64,000 nucleotides of DNA. It comes from Echinometra lucunter. Its lineage: Eukaryota > Echinodermata > Echinoidea > Camarodonta > Echinometridae. Positions 33,858-47,423 of the stretch are shown piece by piece; position 1 is the first letter of the stretch, and each line of letters opens with the position of its first letter. The notes beneath the pieces are model-generated. The model had not been told where the DNA came from, searched no databases, and saw only the letters and a program-made list of their open reading frames with translations. The stretch lies in NCBI GenBank assembly GCA_029962745.1, contig CM057158.1, positions 7,072,179 to 7,136,178 on the forward strand. Reading direction: 5' to 3'. The position numbers and the translations under genes were made by a program.

Positions 33858-34194
33858 TATGAATGTGTCCATTCTGGCGGCCCATTAGCTTGAATATCAT
33901 TGAAACCCTCGCTATCATCTCTGTCATTTGGGAATTGTCTTACTTTGCTATTCATAAATGCTTTCTTTTAATTCGTCGTCGGTCTTACGAACCGGTAAAT
34001 AGCCGAAATTGCGGCGTCAAAAAATCAATTTTCACTTTTTTGCATATTTGGATAGTATATGTCAGAAACTATCAAGTGGCAAAATTTCATCGCTCAATTT
34101 CGTTTATTTTTAGAGAAATCCTGTTTTTTTATATTTTTGGGTGACGGTCCGGCGAATAGCACTTGCCGGTCTTACGAACCGGCGAATAGCCCCC

Positions 34195-34315
34195 TTACAA
34201 CACACGCATTATCCCTTGTCAGCTTTTAAAGTTTGTTGACTAATAATGCAAGTCCTTTGGAAGCGCATATGAAGACGTTATATCATAATGTGATATGCGC
34301 TATACAAGAACTATA

Positions 34316-34352
<37 letters not shown>
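34195..34352 (+). mobile_element. LINE-like 3' tail with (TTA)n
   Basis: tatgcgctatacaagaacta leads directly into about 12 TTA units. This is the usual 3' end structure of CR1/L2-type retroelements in invertebrates. No coding part is recognisable. Confidence 0.5.
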
Positions 34353-34499
34353 GGATTAAGGTAAACTATGTGGGAATCAATTAAGAAATAGAAAAGGGAG
34401 CACCTGTACGGAGCTTTTAAAAGATTATATCAAAAGTAGACAAAATAATTACACAAATATAATGAATGACGCATGCATGTATTTGAATTTGACACCTTA

Positions 34500-34554
34500 A
34501 CCCCCCCCCCCCCGTCCCCCCGTCCCCCCCCCCCCCCTCTCTCTCTCTCTCTCT
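34500..34554. repeat. Poly(C) and (CT)n tract
   Basis: Runs of C broken by two CGT, followed by a (CT)n stretch. Confidence 0.9.
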
Positions 34555-35297
34555 CATGGTATAGACTATAGAGTGGTTTTTAGGAACAAATACAAATGAA
34601 ATCAAAAGGATAACAAATATATACTTAAAGATTTTTCTTGAAAGTATTCAAGAAAGCATACCAAGTGATGGATGGTGCAAAGAATTCCATATTACTGATC
34701 GTTGCAAATACTGTACTGTTTATCAATATTCCATATATTTATGTAATATTTATGTTTATTTGTTTATATGTAATTTTGGTTATTTCTAGTATTGTATCTG
34801 TGAATCATTGGTTTGGTTTTAAACATATTGGCCAGAGGGGGTTAAACAGTTCCTTTCATACACTTGAACAGGGGCCGGGAAGCGGGTTTTTATCGGGGGA
34901 AATGATGCTCCTAATTGCTTTTGTGAGGATGCAAAACTATAGCGATCGAGCAAGGCTAAAATAACCACTTCTTGTTACGAAAGAATTTATATTCAGCAGT
35001 TCAGTGTCATCAAAATAGGCCTATAAAATATCTCAATAATAATTTGGTCACATCGCTGCATGCTAAATCGCTGCCAAATCGCTGGTCCAGTTGTTTGCTG
35101 CAATACTAGTAAACCACCCTGTTTCGCCATGCAGAGGGTGGGGGGGGGGAGCTCTCTTTTTTCAATATAGAGTGATAAATCGTCATCAAAATGCACTATG
35201 GGCCTACTATATCAATGTGTATTATCCGCTCGCTGAAATCGTTTTGTTTCTCAAACCATCCTGTATTAAATTTACGAGCGGGAGCGTAGGCCTATAT

Positions 35298-35740
35298 AAT
35301 GAATTGAATTGAATTGTATTTATTGAACGTTATTGACATTCATCAATATTCTGTTCTGACATAAACATAAACATGAACATAATCATAAATCAACATAAAG
35401 TAGATAACGTTAAGCTTTTAGACAGAAAAAAATAAACAGAAACAAAGTAAAACATAAATGATAGTATTAACAAAAATTTAAATCCATTTTCCTTTCTCTT
35501 TTTTTTCTCCAAAATTGAATATATAAACACAATTTGATATTATAATCCAAACAAAAGTGAAAATCACTGAAAATGTTATTTAACAAAATGAAAAAATAAG
35601 TTAACGAAAAAAAAAAGAGATGACAGAGGGATAAACACATGCGAAAGTAAAGTCGGACTCGAAATGTATATAATAATGTTATATGCATATTATCATAGGG
35701 CCTAAAGCGAGCCAGGAAGAAAAAAAAAATGGAATTGGTA
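35298..35740 (-). mobile_element. Possible retroelement 3' region ending in (GAATT)n
   Basis: tgaattgaattgaattgt followed by tatttattgaacgtt reads, on the - strand, as an AATAAA-containing 3' end with a pentanucleotide tail. The rest is low-complexity and no protein similarity is visible. Confidence 0.35.
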
Positions 35741-36308
35741 TACTGAGAACATGTCCAGCTTGTGTTGTTACTCCATTCACATGATTCACGTACATTAATC
35801 GGCATCTTCTGTTCTCATATGATAGGAATGTGCTATTATAGTCACAGGCCGTTTCTGAAAATTCATCTATTTCAGGTCAGGGGAGGTCAACTTGCCGCCC
35901 GATTCCCGATTTGTCGACATTCTATGAGAAGAAGAATGGTATAATTAGATATACAGCGGACCAGAGGTGTAGATAACGGGGAAGGGGGGACGGGGGATGC
36001 ACCTACACATTTTAAAGTGGACTCATGTGTATGAATGGGTTAATCATCCCCCCCCCCCCCCGCGGTATATGAGGACCTGTTTACCCAGGTTCGAGTCTCA
36101 CTCACTTCGGATGTTGATCTATAAAGGTCGGTCCCAGCCAGACGTAAATAATCATTATTTGATTAATACACGTCTGTAAAAACCCCGGATTCAACAACAG
36201 ATAGACACAAGATGCAAACTAATTTCCGAGTTTCATGAGAATTAAGTGACATTGATTAAGATACTTATAATAGCCTATATTATAATACGAACGAGTGAGC
36301 GCTTTCAG

Positions 36309-36470
36309 GTGTTTCCCTTTTTCTTTCTTTTTTCTTTCCTTTCTCTTTCTCTTTCCTCCTTTCTTTCAGTTTCTTTCCTTTTTTTCTTTCCTTTTTTCTT
36401 TCCGCTCATTCCTTTCCCTTTTCTCTAATCCCCTCTTTCCCCATTTCCTTTTTCTTTCCTTCCTTCTCAA
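36309..36470. repeat. Polypyrimidine tract
   Basis: About 160 bases of almost pure C and T in irregular ttctttcc-like units. Confidence 0.85.
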
Positions 36471-36688
36471 GTTTGCTGACAGAAAAAACATCGATATTGT
36501 TAAACTGAAATATTTGACTACACCCCAACAAATTAGCGACAGTGATGACAACGTTCCACCAATTTGCCAAAATAACAACAACGACAACAATAAAATAATG
36601 ATAATTTTTTTTAAAAATCGATTTCATTTATTTAATTTCAGGCAAAAGAAACAAATAATGCACAAAGTACAAAGAAAACTGGAAATAC

Positions 36689-36785
36689 CGCCGACTAGTG
36701 GCCATGGATAACCAAAGGAAACAAGTTCCTGTTAAAAAGGTTCTCCCCATAGAGGATTTCTATGGTTCTCCCACACTAGTCGGCG
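36689..36785. mobile_element. 97-bp MITE, TIR CGCCGACTAGTG
   Basis: cgccgactagtgg at the left and cactagtcggcg at the right are exact inverses over 12 bases. No coding capacity. Confidence 0.7.
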
Positions 36786-37607
36786 ATTTACAAACATAGA
36801 AACATTTACATAAAAACATACAATTTATTTAGATCACTCTCGGTCAAAAAAGAGACAGAGTGATGGGTGAAGAAAAGAATGATAATAATAATAGTAATAA
36901 ATCCACCGAACTGTTTGCCCCTTTGACCCTAATCTACATCCTGGCCGTACCAGCTCTCCAAATCTTTGATCATTACTAAAACACAGTCCGTAAATTGGCA
37001 AAGCTGACCTTTTGCGATTGATGAGCAACCTCTGAGAAAACAGAAAAGGATGCAAAGTAAGATGAGGAAACCGATAGTCTTTTGCAGTTCATTGCCTACA
37101 TGTACGAACCGTAAGTAACGGTTGTTTTTTATTTTGTAATATGAAACGAAAATCCTTTTTAATGTTTTATTTTGATGATGTGAATTGAAATTGGTGCCAT
37201 CATGATCATGCCTACGAATGTTGTGGTAATGCTGTGCGTGATCATGTTAACTTGATTCGTGATGACTGTGTGTTACGTAGTGTACCGTACAATGGACTAT
37301 GGAGACTGAGGGGGTTGGTCGCTTTTGAACGGCATGCAACCTGCACAGGTATGTTGCAATCGCGGTAGAAATGAATGAAAGAGCAGGCAGATGGTGGGTT
37401 ATTTGTGGGAAATAACTGACATTGTTATTTGTAGTCTTTATTAACAATAACAGTTACAAAAATGATGATGTATGTGATCTGTCGCTTATGTAATTGAAAG
37501 AAAATGGTCTGTCGTTCAGTAACGTAAGTCATAAGCAAAAAATCAGAACGTTGTTGTTGATGATGATGTGAGATACTAGTGTATAGTGAATCCTATTCCT
37601 ACTTTTC

Positions 37608-37727
37608 TAGACAACTTGCCAAGCAGACAACCAAACCCTTGACAACCCACCCACCACCGTGCACCCTGGACAACTCGACATGGTCAAGTTGCCCAGGGTG
37701 CGGTGCTTTATCCGAACAGCTCACCAC
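37608..37727 (+). repeat. Interspersed repeat copy 1 (inverted pair with 38453)
   Basis: Contains cttgacaacccaccca, caccctggacaactcgaca, and caagttgcccagggtg. The reverse complement of 38453-38578 has the same order of blocks at roughly three-quarters identity. Confidence 0.65.
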
Positions 37728-38452
37728 AATTTTTTTTCCCATGATACTAACAGTTAGATATTATAAAATGTTAACAGTCTTAACTATTAATGGTGCTAAA
37801 TACTGTAGATGTTAGGTACTGCAAAATTGGAAAATAGCAGTGAACACACACATGACACAATCTGAAGCTTTTTGACATGCACTCATCAGAGTAAATTACA
37901 TGAATGAACATAAAGCCGAAAATCAAAACACTATTGACTGGAACAAGGGAACAATATGTGCGAATATCATTAGGTCTTATGGGCTCTCCGGGAAACAACT
38001 AAAATTAGGCTTGCTGTCAGCCGTTTTGTAATCATGGAATTACTGAAATAGTGCAGGAGTTCTTACAGGGCACAGAATAGGGTCAGTGAGCTGAATGTAT
38101 GCTGCTTTGAGCATGCGCAAATGTGTGAAGCTTCTCGCTCAACTCAGTATTTTGAACCAAGATGAACAATATCGTTCTGTGCTCTCTTGGTTGTTCTGTG
38201 CACTCTTGGTTGTTCAGTAAATGGTGAGCAATAGCCAAATTGATGCCATCTAGCATGGTACACACATTTGTTTGTTTATATAGACGCAAAGGTTGTGACC
38301 ATGTGCTAGCTTTGCGGTTCCGAATGACCGAATGGTTCCATTCTACTGATTATTGAAGCCTATGGGAATCAGAGAATTCAGTATTCAATGGGTTGAATGA
38401 AAATTTATCCTAAAATGAGGGAATTCAGTTAATGAAATCATGAGGGGGGAAA

Positions 38453-38578
38453 AGTGTGGCAAGCAGTCCAGTGAAGCACTACACCCTGGAGAACTTGAAT
38501 GTGTTGAGTTGTCCAGGATGTTGGATGGGTTGTCAAAGGTCGGGCTGTCCGCTGGGTGAGCTGTCTGGACCCTGTTTT
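38453..38578 (-). repeat. Interspersed repeat copy 2
   Basis: On the - strand it reads tttgacaacccatccaa, catcctggacaactcaaca and caagttctccagggtg, matching the copy at 37608. The two face each other about 725 bases apart. Confidence 0.65.
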
Positions 38579-41202
38579 GACATTCTTAATGCTAGTTATA
38601 CTTAAACTAAAAGATTGATTTAACAAAATATAAGCTTGTCTTTTGTTGCTTGATTTTATAGAAAATATGCATCAGGTTTTCAAGTAACATTGATCATCAT
38701 TTTTTTTTTACCATTTGATTCATATGGTATATATGTATTTGTCAACAATTTGAAAGATTCTTGAAAAGTTGCAAGTATGACTGGTGTGTCCCATTTACAC
38801 GAATGCAAGGTACCAGTATAGATCTATAAGGGGGCAATTGCTGATAATAGTAGTTTTTCCGCTTTCCAAGCTCATGCGTCAGCTTCAGATAAGTAACATT
38901 GTCAATCCACATAAAACTGAAAACTGCACTTATCAAAGTGATTGAGACCCATTGAAGTAGTGGTATATACATGTAATGGAAATAAGATATTTTATCATCC
39001 TACATTGCAAAAGGCATATATTTCCCAAGAATTTTACTGATTATTGTGATGATAATATATCTCTCAAGAGTCTAACTGTAGAGGTCAACCACCGCAAAAT
39101 TTATACAGCCCAACATACGAATGCTTCCCTCAGCTCCCTGTGTGAGTGTCAGTACTAAGCAGAATCAATAATTGGCTCACAGATTAATACCTTAAAAACT
39201 ACACAAGATTTTGAAAATGAATTTTCGTAAGCTTTTTTCAGTTGTAGCATATTGCGATTTGACAGTGAATTTTGTAATAATGATACATGTATCTCTGGAA
39301 ATTCTTTGTCAATAACTTTTCTTCTTTCGGTGACTTTCACCCATCTGTGGTATAAAATTTTGTTTTCCCTTTAGGATGTATTAATCTAAGCAATTTTGGT
39401 AGAATAATTTGATGAATCATTGATTAAATGCAATCCTCAGAAAATCAAAATGTGTGCGAAGTTTAGTCACCTTATAATGCTTTGTATACGTGTATCTTGA
39501 TTGACCAATGGGTAGCATTCTATGCTAGAGCTGTCTCTGGCCATCCCATACTGATGAAGACTGGTGCACCGGTGTCACCAAAGAGTCAAAGACACCTGAA
39601 ATCATCATCCCAGTAAAAGCAGAGATATTGCAAGTTTGTCTCACAAGTAACTGCAGTGTGTGATTGCACACTTTTGAGTTTGTGATTCACTAAAAATTGT
39701 TATCTAAAATTGAAAAATTCTTGAAATACAGCTCAATTGTTAGAACCGTGTTGCACCAATAACTTTGAGCTTAAGAAACTTGTATTTTGTAAAATTTTAG
39801 AAGCTGGACCACAGATTGCATCACTAAAGTTGCATAAACTGTTCCAACGTTACAGCTGAATGTGTGTGATTCTATGTGCATGTATGGTGTGGAAAGATGT
39901 GGCACTTATAATGGGATTCTCATGTATGTGTCAATAATAGTTTGTGCTCAAATAAAAGAGTTTTTTATTTTTTTATTTTTTTTTTTTACAACAGTTGGGC
40001 AGACAATAATAACAGAATCATATCCTGTGCTTACTTTATAAAAATTTGATCAATCCGCACTTTTAAGCCACCAGAAGGCACAAGAAATAATTTTTGCCTA
40101 GGTGTTTTTTTTTTTTTTACCTGTTTTTTTTTTTAACCTGTTTTTTTTTCTCCTCAAATGTGCGAAAGGTTTGCCAACTGAAATGTAAATAAGCCTTTAC
40201 AGCACTACTGCTTGTAGTAGTCATAATGTTTTGTTTTGCAAAGAGTGTATACATGTATGTTGTATTCTTGTTTTTGTGTCACCAAAGAAAAGGGTAGATA
40301 TGAATTAAACTATCCCATAGTCATCACACTGCAGTAATGTTCCCACTCACATACCATCTGGAAGTCATTCAGATACATGTAGGGTTGCAAATACAGTAAC
40401 TGCAGATTATCTGTTTGTGAAACTTAAGTACTTATTTTTTATACAGGATGAAATCTCCATATTTGTGAGCTGAGAAAGGTCTTTCATTGCAGTTGTGATT
40501 TTCTCAAATCTTTTTCTATCATGATTTATATCTCTTTCATGATGGAAAATATTTTGTACTGCATGTTAAGATTCTAGGGCTCTGACTGCTAGGCAGTATA
40601 GTGAAAAATATTGACCAGGCATACATGTAGTTCTAGTTCCGTGTATAAAGCAATGGTGCGACAGATGCTTATATGCAATTAGCAATAGATACCCTGTACA
40701 TGCAGTGCATTGAGACAAGTATGCACACTACTTAAGTCTTAAGACTGATCAATTTTCCTTCACATGAATACATTTTGACAGGCATATTCTGTTGAATTAT
40801 CCCCTTATGTCCCCATAGGATGTATAAAAAATGACTGGTACTTTTTGGGGGGTCAGGGTTAAAAATATAGTGCCTTGGTGATCTCAGGACTGCACTGCAT
40901 GTACAGGTATGTCCTACATGTACCACTTTGCCCCGTGGCCTTGACACAGTGTTGTCTCAGGATCACCTTGGCTTGGGCTACATGTACTGCCCCTTAGAGC
41001 AGTCAATATTACTGCATTAGTACTGTATGTTTTGTTAAAATCAGAATTGAGTAATCAATGAGATACAAGAGAATTTGTCAACACAAATAATTTGTATTTT
41101 GTGTGTACATTTTAAAAATATTTCCTCAAGTCTGTAACTGGTATTACGGCTTGATAGTCAAACCTGTACTACATGTGGGTGACTGCTCTCAAAACATTCA
41201 TG

Positions 41203-41975
41203 CAGAGCTGCTAACTACAGTCAACTCTGCCTAAGTCGCATATCTTGGAACTGAAGAAAATGCTTCGACTTGGAGAAAATTTGAGTTATGAGGGGTCAAA
41301 AACAGTAGAAAATAAAGGAATGGGACCCAGTACAGACCTTTGACTTAGGCGATTATTCGACTTATGCAGAGTTGACTGTAGTAGGGTTTAATCCGATTCA
41401 GTAGGATTTTTGAAGGAAATGGGACATATGTTTTTCCCCATTAAAATAGGATTTTTCCAAAGTTCTGACAGTGATTCTTTATCACCATACAATACCTGCC
41501 ATTCGCCTGTGTAAGCAATGGATCTGGTACATTTGCAGCCTTCCCACTATTACATGATTATATTTATGCCAAGTGTGTACTTCATTTGAATTAAGTCTGT
41601 TTTTCATTTTGTCACTTTGTTCGAGTTACAGTACTACATGTATATGTTTAACTTGTGTTTGTTTTCTACTTTTCTTTAATAAAGAAATGATATCAGCAAA
41701 ATCTTATTTTCATGGTATACCCCAATGCTCAGTATATATTCTACAAGATATTGTACTGTACATATATACATGTAGATAATTTTTAATAAAATGAAGAAGT
41801 ACAATGTCAAAGAGTGAGAAACAAAATGATTAAGTATGCTCAAATGTTGTATTTTAGTTCATATATCATGCAGAGTGGCAAAGGAATCACACTGTTGTAT
41901 GTTTCGATTTTTTACGCCAAAAATAGGGGGTTTGGTTTGGAAATAGGATTAAAAGAAATAAATACAGCAGCTCTG
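41203..41975. mobile_element. CAGAGCTGC-type element interrupted by a second transposon
   Basis: It begins CAGAGCTGCTAA and ends AGCAGCTCTG, with ATTCATG on both sides (41196-41202 and 41976-41982). It shares aaatagga and cctattt motifs with the 18730 element. The pogo-like MITE at 41218-41378 is inserted 15 bases in. Confidence 0.8.
41218..41378. mobile_element. pogo-like MITE, TA target (copy 2, nested, inverted)
   Basis: CAGTCAACTCTGCCTAAGTC at the left and the inverse end gcagagttgactg at the right, with TA flanks at 41216-41217 and 41379-41380. The body is the reverse orientation of the copy at 21805: aatgggacccagtaca here, tgtactgggtcccatt there. Confidence 0.92.
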
Positions 41976-42949
41976 ATTCATGTAAAAATAATCTCTCCCC
42001 CCCCCCTCCTTTTGCTCCCTTTTGACCCAAACTCTGTACCAATAAGGAAACAGCAAAAGATATCATGTATTGAATAAGTTTTTATGTACCAGTAATTATA
42101 TGTAGTCGACACTTGCAAATATTGCATGTACATTCAATACAGTGTATGTGTCATTTACAGATTTGAATTTTATCCCACAATGAAGAAATAAGTGAATAAG
42201 AAATGAAATTATATGATGAATAAGAATTTTTGTATATGACATGTACTGTCTACATGTATATAAGGTTCCACACTGACAGGTATTTAGGACACTTGAGCCT
42301 CAAAAATTTCTTTCTGGACCCCAAAGCTTCCACAATTTTAACACAAGGCTCAAAACGGAGCTTAGAATTGTAGTCCGGACCCCTTACCAAAAACGTTATG
42401 TTGGCAAAGCATAAAATCTAAATTACATAAAAAATGTATTGTAGTTCATATCTGAAAGTTGTATTTTGTGGTCAGTATTAATAGTGTGTTATTCCAGCTG
42501 AACTGTAAACTACTTTCTCATGCTGCATACCGGTAGTCTGTACTTGCATCATAGTTTTAGTTTATCCCAATTACTTCCGTGCTACTAGTACTACATGTAC
42601 GTAGTAGCCCTCATTTTGATATAGCACAAGATTTGTTTTACACAGCATTACTGTTGCTATTAGAAACAGTGATTGATTATTCTGGCCTTCATTTAACCTG
42701 TAATTGAGACATTCATCAAATTGCGAACTGCATAAGTCAGACTGATTTGTCTTAACAAGGACATGTGTCCCATTTTTATTGGATTTTTCCCTCATTGTTC
42801 TGCATGGTTGTCATGCTGATACTGCTGTAATTATTATGTAATTTACTGGTAATGGATGAAATATACATTTATTTTTTGTAGACTTCACTTATTTGATGTT
42901 GAAATCATACATCTTTATGTTCAAAGAATAATACAAAATAATACAACCA

Positions 42950-43400
42950 CCTCCCAGCATCTAGCATAAAAGTGCAATTTGCCATAAAAATAATGTTTTT
43001 ATGGTGTCACATAATGCTACAATCCTGCCCAAGCAGACAACATCCCACAACGCACTTGTAATTGCATTGCTATTATTTCTCAAAATTATAAAGAGTTTAG
43101 TGTATAAAATGTGACAATATTTCACACCATGCTAAAAGGCCGGTGAACTGATTCTGATAGATAAAATCTTTTGTTTGCAAAAATACTGGATAAGGGTTAA
43201 TGATCAATCAAAGAAACCACACTTTCGAATTTAAAAGCCTGCCGTATGTTAGCATGGACAGTATTCATTCCATCTTCCGAACATACCGTGATGTATGCAG
43301 CTGAAAATGCAATGGCATCTTATTTTGTTGAAAAGTTTATTTTTGTAACATTGCATTTTTCATCGAAATATACCATAGGCAGGTAGGGTGAGCAATAGAG
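42950..43400. promoter_or_regulatory. Candidate cis-regulatory block (weak)
   Basis: High-complexity, non-repetitive sequence inside the divergent interval. It has clustered motifs of the kind bound by developmental factors: tcaatcaaag (TCF/LEF-like), ttgtttgcaaaa (Fox-like), tagataaaatc (GATA-like) and ccataaaaat. Such motifs are common by chance in AT-rich DNA, so this is only a candidate. Confidence 0.2.
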
Positions 43401-46400
43401 CAATACATGTAGATTAATTGTTTAGACTGACGTTATTGAAGTAAGAGAAATACCTGAAGAGAGGATGACAAAACAGTCTGCTTGTGCAATTTATGTTCAA
43501 CCTGTAACATCACAACATCACTCAGCAGCGTTTAGAGAGCCTTCAGGTGCTTTGTCGGGGCTGTATTTTACCATTTTATAACGGATTATAGCAATTACTG
43601 CAGGCGTTAAATTTTGATATTAAACCTTGTCCAATCTAAGCTTCACCTATGCAATAATGGAAATCAAGTTAGTTTTTAAAATCAGTGAATATCTTCTTTG
43701 ATGTGGTATGTGGAAATTGTGTCTTGCATCTCATCCTGTTGTAAAAATCTGGGATAAATGTGGTTGAGTTTATGGAGAAAACTTGACATTTATTGTACGC
43801 ATTGTATGCATTGTGTTAAAGAGAAATTATATTATTTTTGAAAGAAAATGGACATCACAAAATACACTGTTTCTTATAAGGCCAATCATACATGTACATG
43901 TAGATAGACCCCCTGTACAATCGAAATTGTTTCTGCCGTGTTTGCATGTACTGTGTTATTAAAAATATATATGAATTTAGTCTGTACATGTACATGGTAA
44001 AACTTTTGAAAAAGGTAGTGTAGTAGAAATCAATTTTTACCGATCTGCATATCGCCTGATGATTCTGAAATATACAATTGAATATTGCATATACATGTAT
44101 GTTATGCTTGGAGTCATTGGATAATGATTGTGGATGGATTTCCTGCTGGCTCTACCCAATTAATCAGTTTAGGTGAAATTGAAACAAAACAGATTCCTTC
44201 TGGCAGTTCAAATTTTGCAGGATTCCGAAGATCTCTTGAATTGCATCCTCCTTTTACTTTCAACTTTGTTCTAAAGGCATCTCCTCAAGCTTGCACGTGG
44301 ACCCACATGCGGTTAGGGATACAAGAGATTGCTGCCATCACTCTTCCCTCCCCCTTCCCTCCTCCGTTCTCCTCTCTTCTCATTAGGCAGCTTTGCGTGC
44401 CAAGTAATTTGCATTCACTATTAGTTCATTTGAAGCCGTGACAGAAAGTACTGAAATTGTGAACTCTCCGAGTCTGTGATACTCTTACATGTAATTTGCA
44501 CACGGTTGTAAGAAATGCATCACAAGTATCATGCAGAACATTGCAGATCAATTATATTGTGATGCTCATAGAATTGAATCGAGGCACCATCCATTTAACG
44601 TGAGCTAGCTTCTTAGAAATCCATGCTTCAAGAGATGGCAGGGATTGTGTGAATGCCAAGGAGAGCATTTTAATTGTCAACCAGTTATTATCATTATCAA
44701 AGTGATGCCATCCGTGGCTGCTGAAGGGTTCTGCATTAAGCACGGACATGTATGGTATGGTGCCATTATTAATTTAGTACATGCACTATGTATTTAGTTT
44801 GGTAGTTCCTGTGATTTATGGTTGGAATAGTCTTTCTACTTTTGTCTTTACTCTTAGTTTTTAAAATCAAGATGTAATTGCCATAAGATTATTTTCATTT
44901 TTGATCAGTACAATGTATGTTTTGATTGATGGTGTAGTGTGCATTGGATGATTCATGATGTGAGGAATAAATAATGCCTTTTGAAATGTTGAGAGAAAGT
45001 GCAAATGTGATTGGCAGTGAAATGTGAAATACCAGGTAATGTTTTGTTTTTGTTTCTAAGACATGATTACCTGGATGTGCAATTTTTCATACAGGTAGCC
45101 AGGGTTCTCACTAGAAAAAAATCTACACACGGTTCCCCTTCTGCGCAAAGCGCGATAGTTTCAGAAGTGTTACGGAATTACACCTAAAGTTCGGTGTGGC
45201 GGCAGTATATGCAATAGCAAAAGGATGAAAAATTACTTCTTGGTATGCAGGAGTTGTCTACTAATGGCGTAATAGCAAAAATACATTGCCAAAAAGCAAA
45301 ACAATATGTGGCATTTATCATTATTGTAAGGAATATATACTCCAATATTTTTTTACCCTTGTTTCCACGCATGGTGCAGCAATTTCACACATGGTTCTTC
45401 CTTGTCTGAAATCCTGTATGCATGGTACTGGAACCATGGGTGTTATGTACTGCAGAGAACCATGCAGGTAGCCTAAGCTTGTGTATATACATGTTTCGTG
45501 TATATTGAATTCATGAATGAGTTCACACTTTACCATATTCAATATCAAATTGTATGCACGAATATTGTAATGACTTCAGTGGAAACTTCATAAGCCCATG
45601 AAACATCTAACAGGTACATGTAGTACTTCACAATAATTTAGTAATAAATGTTTATGGTATACAATTTGAATTATTTCCATAGCAAGAGTACTTTCGGCTG
45701 AACGGATGCATGCCTTTAGATGTACACATAGAAATATGTTTGAATGAAAATATGTAAATTTCAAACCATGTACATGTAGGGATCAAGATAGTGAAATAAC
45801 ATAATGTACATAATTGTACCTAACAAATTATGTGAAAAACATATTGTTATATGAAAACTACATGTGTGTACATGCCAAAGAAGAAAAAAAAGAAGAAAAA
45901 AGAAAGAATTTAAAGAAAAACAAGTACTGTAAATACCGTTGATTTTCGCATGATTAAATTTTCGTGCTTAGCAACCTTAAAACATATTAGCAGGTTCTTA
46001 AATTTGTGCAGCACAATTACTCACAATAGTGGAAGATTTGATTTCATATTTCAATGCATATGAAATTGTGCTAATATTTTTATGAGTTCTAGAATTTGCG
46101 CTTATCGAAAAAAGCGTGAAATCCGCAAAAATTAATATACCACAAATATTTCTGCATTTACAGTATACAGTGTACTGGCAAGTTCAAGCTATTTTTATTA
46201 TGGACCAAATCTAAGATAATGATAATTGTTTCAGAAAAAAAGCCTATTACAGTGTAGCATGAGAAATTTATGAAATATGAAATGAAGTTAAATGATACAT
46301 TAAATGTCAAATTACATGTATTATAACAATGCTGCAATACTTTGTTACAGATGAGCCATCAAAATGACCAAATACCTTCTACTTGTGGGTACATTGAAAT

Positions 46401-47423
46401 TTAGATCACTTGGCAGTAAACGGTAGAATAAATGAATGACTGAGAATGTGGATAAGTAATTTGCTACATATGAATGGATACAGTTTGTTTTGTATTTGAA
46501 AACTTTATTCACATGGTACATGTACATGAACATTTTGTTTTACAATGCATAGGCATATAAATGCTAATAACAAAACATTATGAAAAAAAATCATGAAATT
46601 TGACAAAATTCACAATTTTTTTTACATACGAATGTACATGTACATGTAATATACCTTAGTTTCCATTCCTGATTTTGCGTGCCTGAGAATTTACTCACAG
46701 GTACATTACATGCACATTTTTACATCCTGACATACTATGATGATACATTATACATCCCATTTTGGTATTACATGTTAACCACAGACCAGGAAGAAAGGAG
46801 AAATAAAATCGCCTGAAATATCCATTACATCATTATTGACAGCTCAAAATCTGCATGTTTTCCTTTTCTTTCTTTCATTTATCCCCTTTTCAGTTTGCTC
46901 AGAATGATGTAATGCAATGATCTGCGCTTCATAAACTTTGAATCATGAAAGGGGATTTTTTGTGTGTCATTTTTGTGGTTTTACCAGGACAAAAGGTTCA
47001 TTTAACCTATACTACGCTGTACATGTTAAGGATTCAGTGAATAGGGTGTGCCTTAGAATTTAGCCACTTGAATGTTCATGAAAAAAAGTCTTTTGATAGA
47101 CTTGAGCTTACATTGTATGTGTAAAGTGTAAGATATTGCTTGTAAAATATAATGATGACAAGGGAAGCTCGTGCTCATATACATGTCCAATGTATCTAGT
47201 TGCTTTTACTGTTAAACATAGAAAAATGATTCATTGGAGCAACAGATCAGTGACAGAATAAGAGAAATAAAGCAAATTACAAAGCTATATATTTTTGAAA
47301 AATTTTGATTTTAAAATTGGAATCTGGAAAAAATAATTGGACAGCTCTTTGATTTTCAATGGAGCAGCACACAGTTTATTTCAAAGTACCCTATGGAATA
47401 GCTACCAATGATTGTGAGAATTA

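Noticed and set aside
34318..34352. CRISPR-like or other regular array
   Set aside because: It is a simple (TTA)n microsatellite; no spaced direct repeats of CRISPR type exist in this eukaryotic window.
37340..37360. First-exon donor for the + strand zinc-finger gene (cacag|gtatgt)
   Set aside because: Single donor-like matches (also near 37090) are expected by chance; nothing ties them to the exon at 52562.
44085..44441. 118-codon + strand frame
   Set aside because: No similarity or splice signals; it lies in probable non-coding sequence between the divergent genes.
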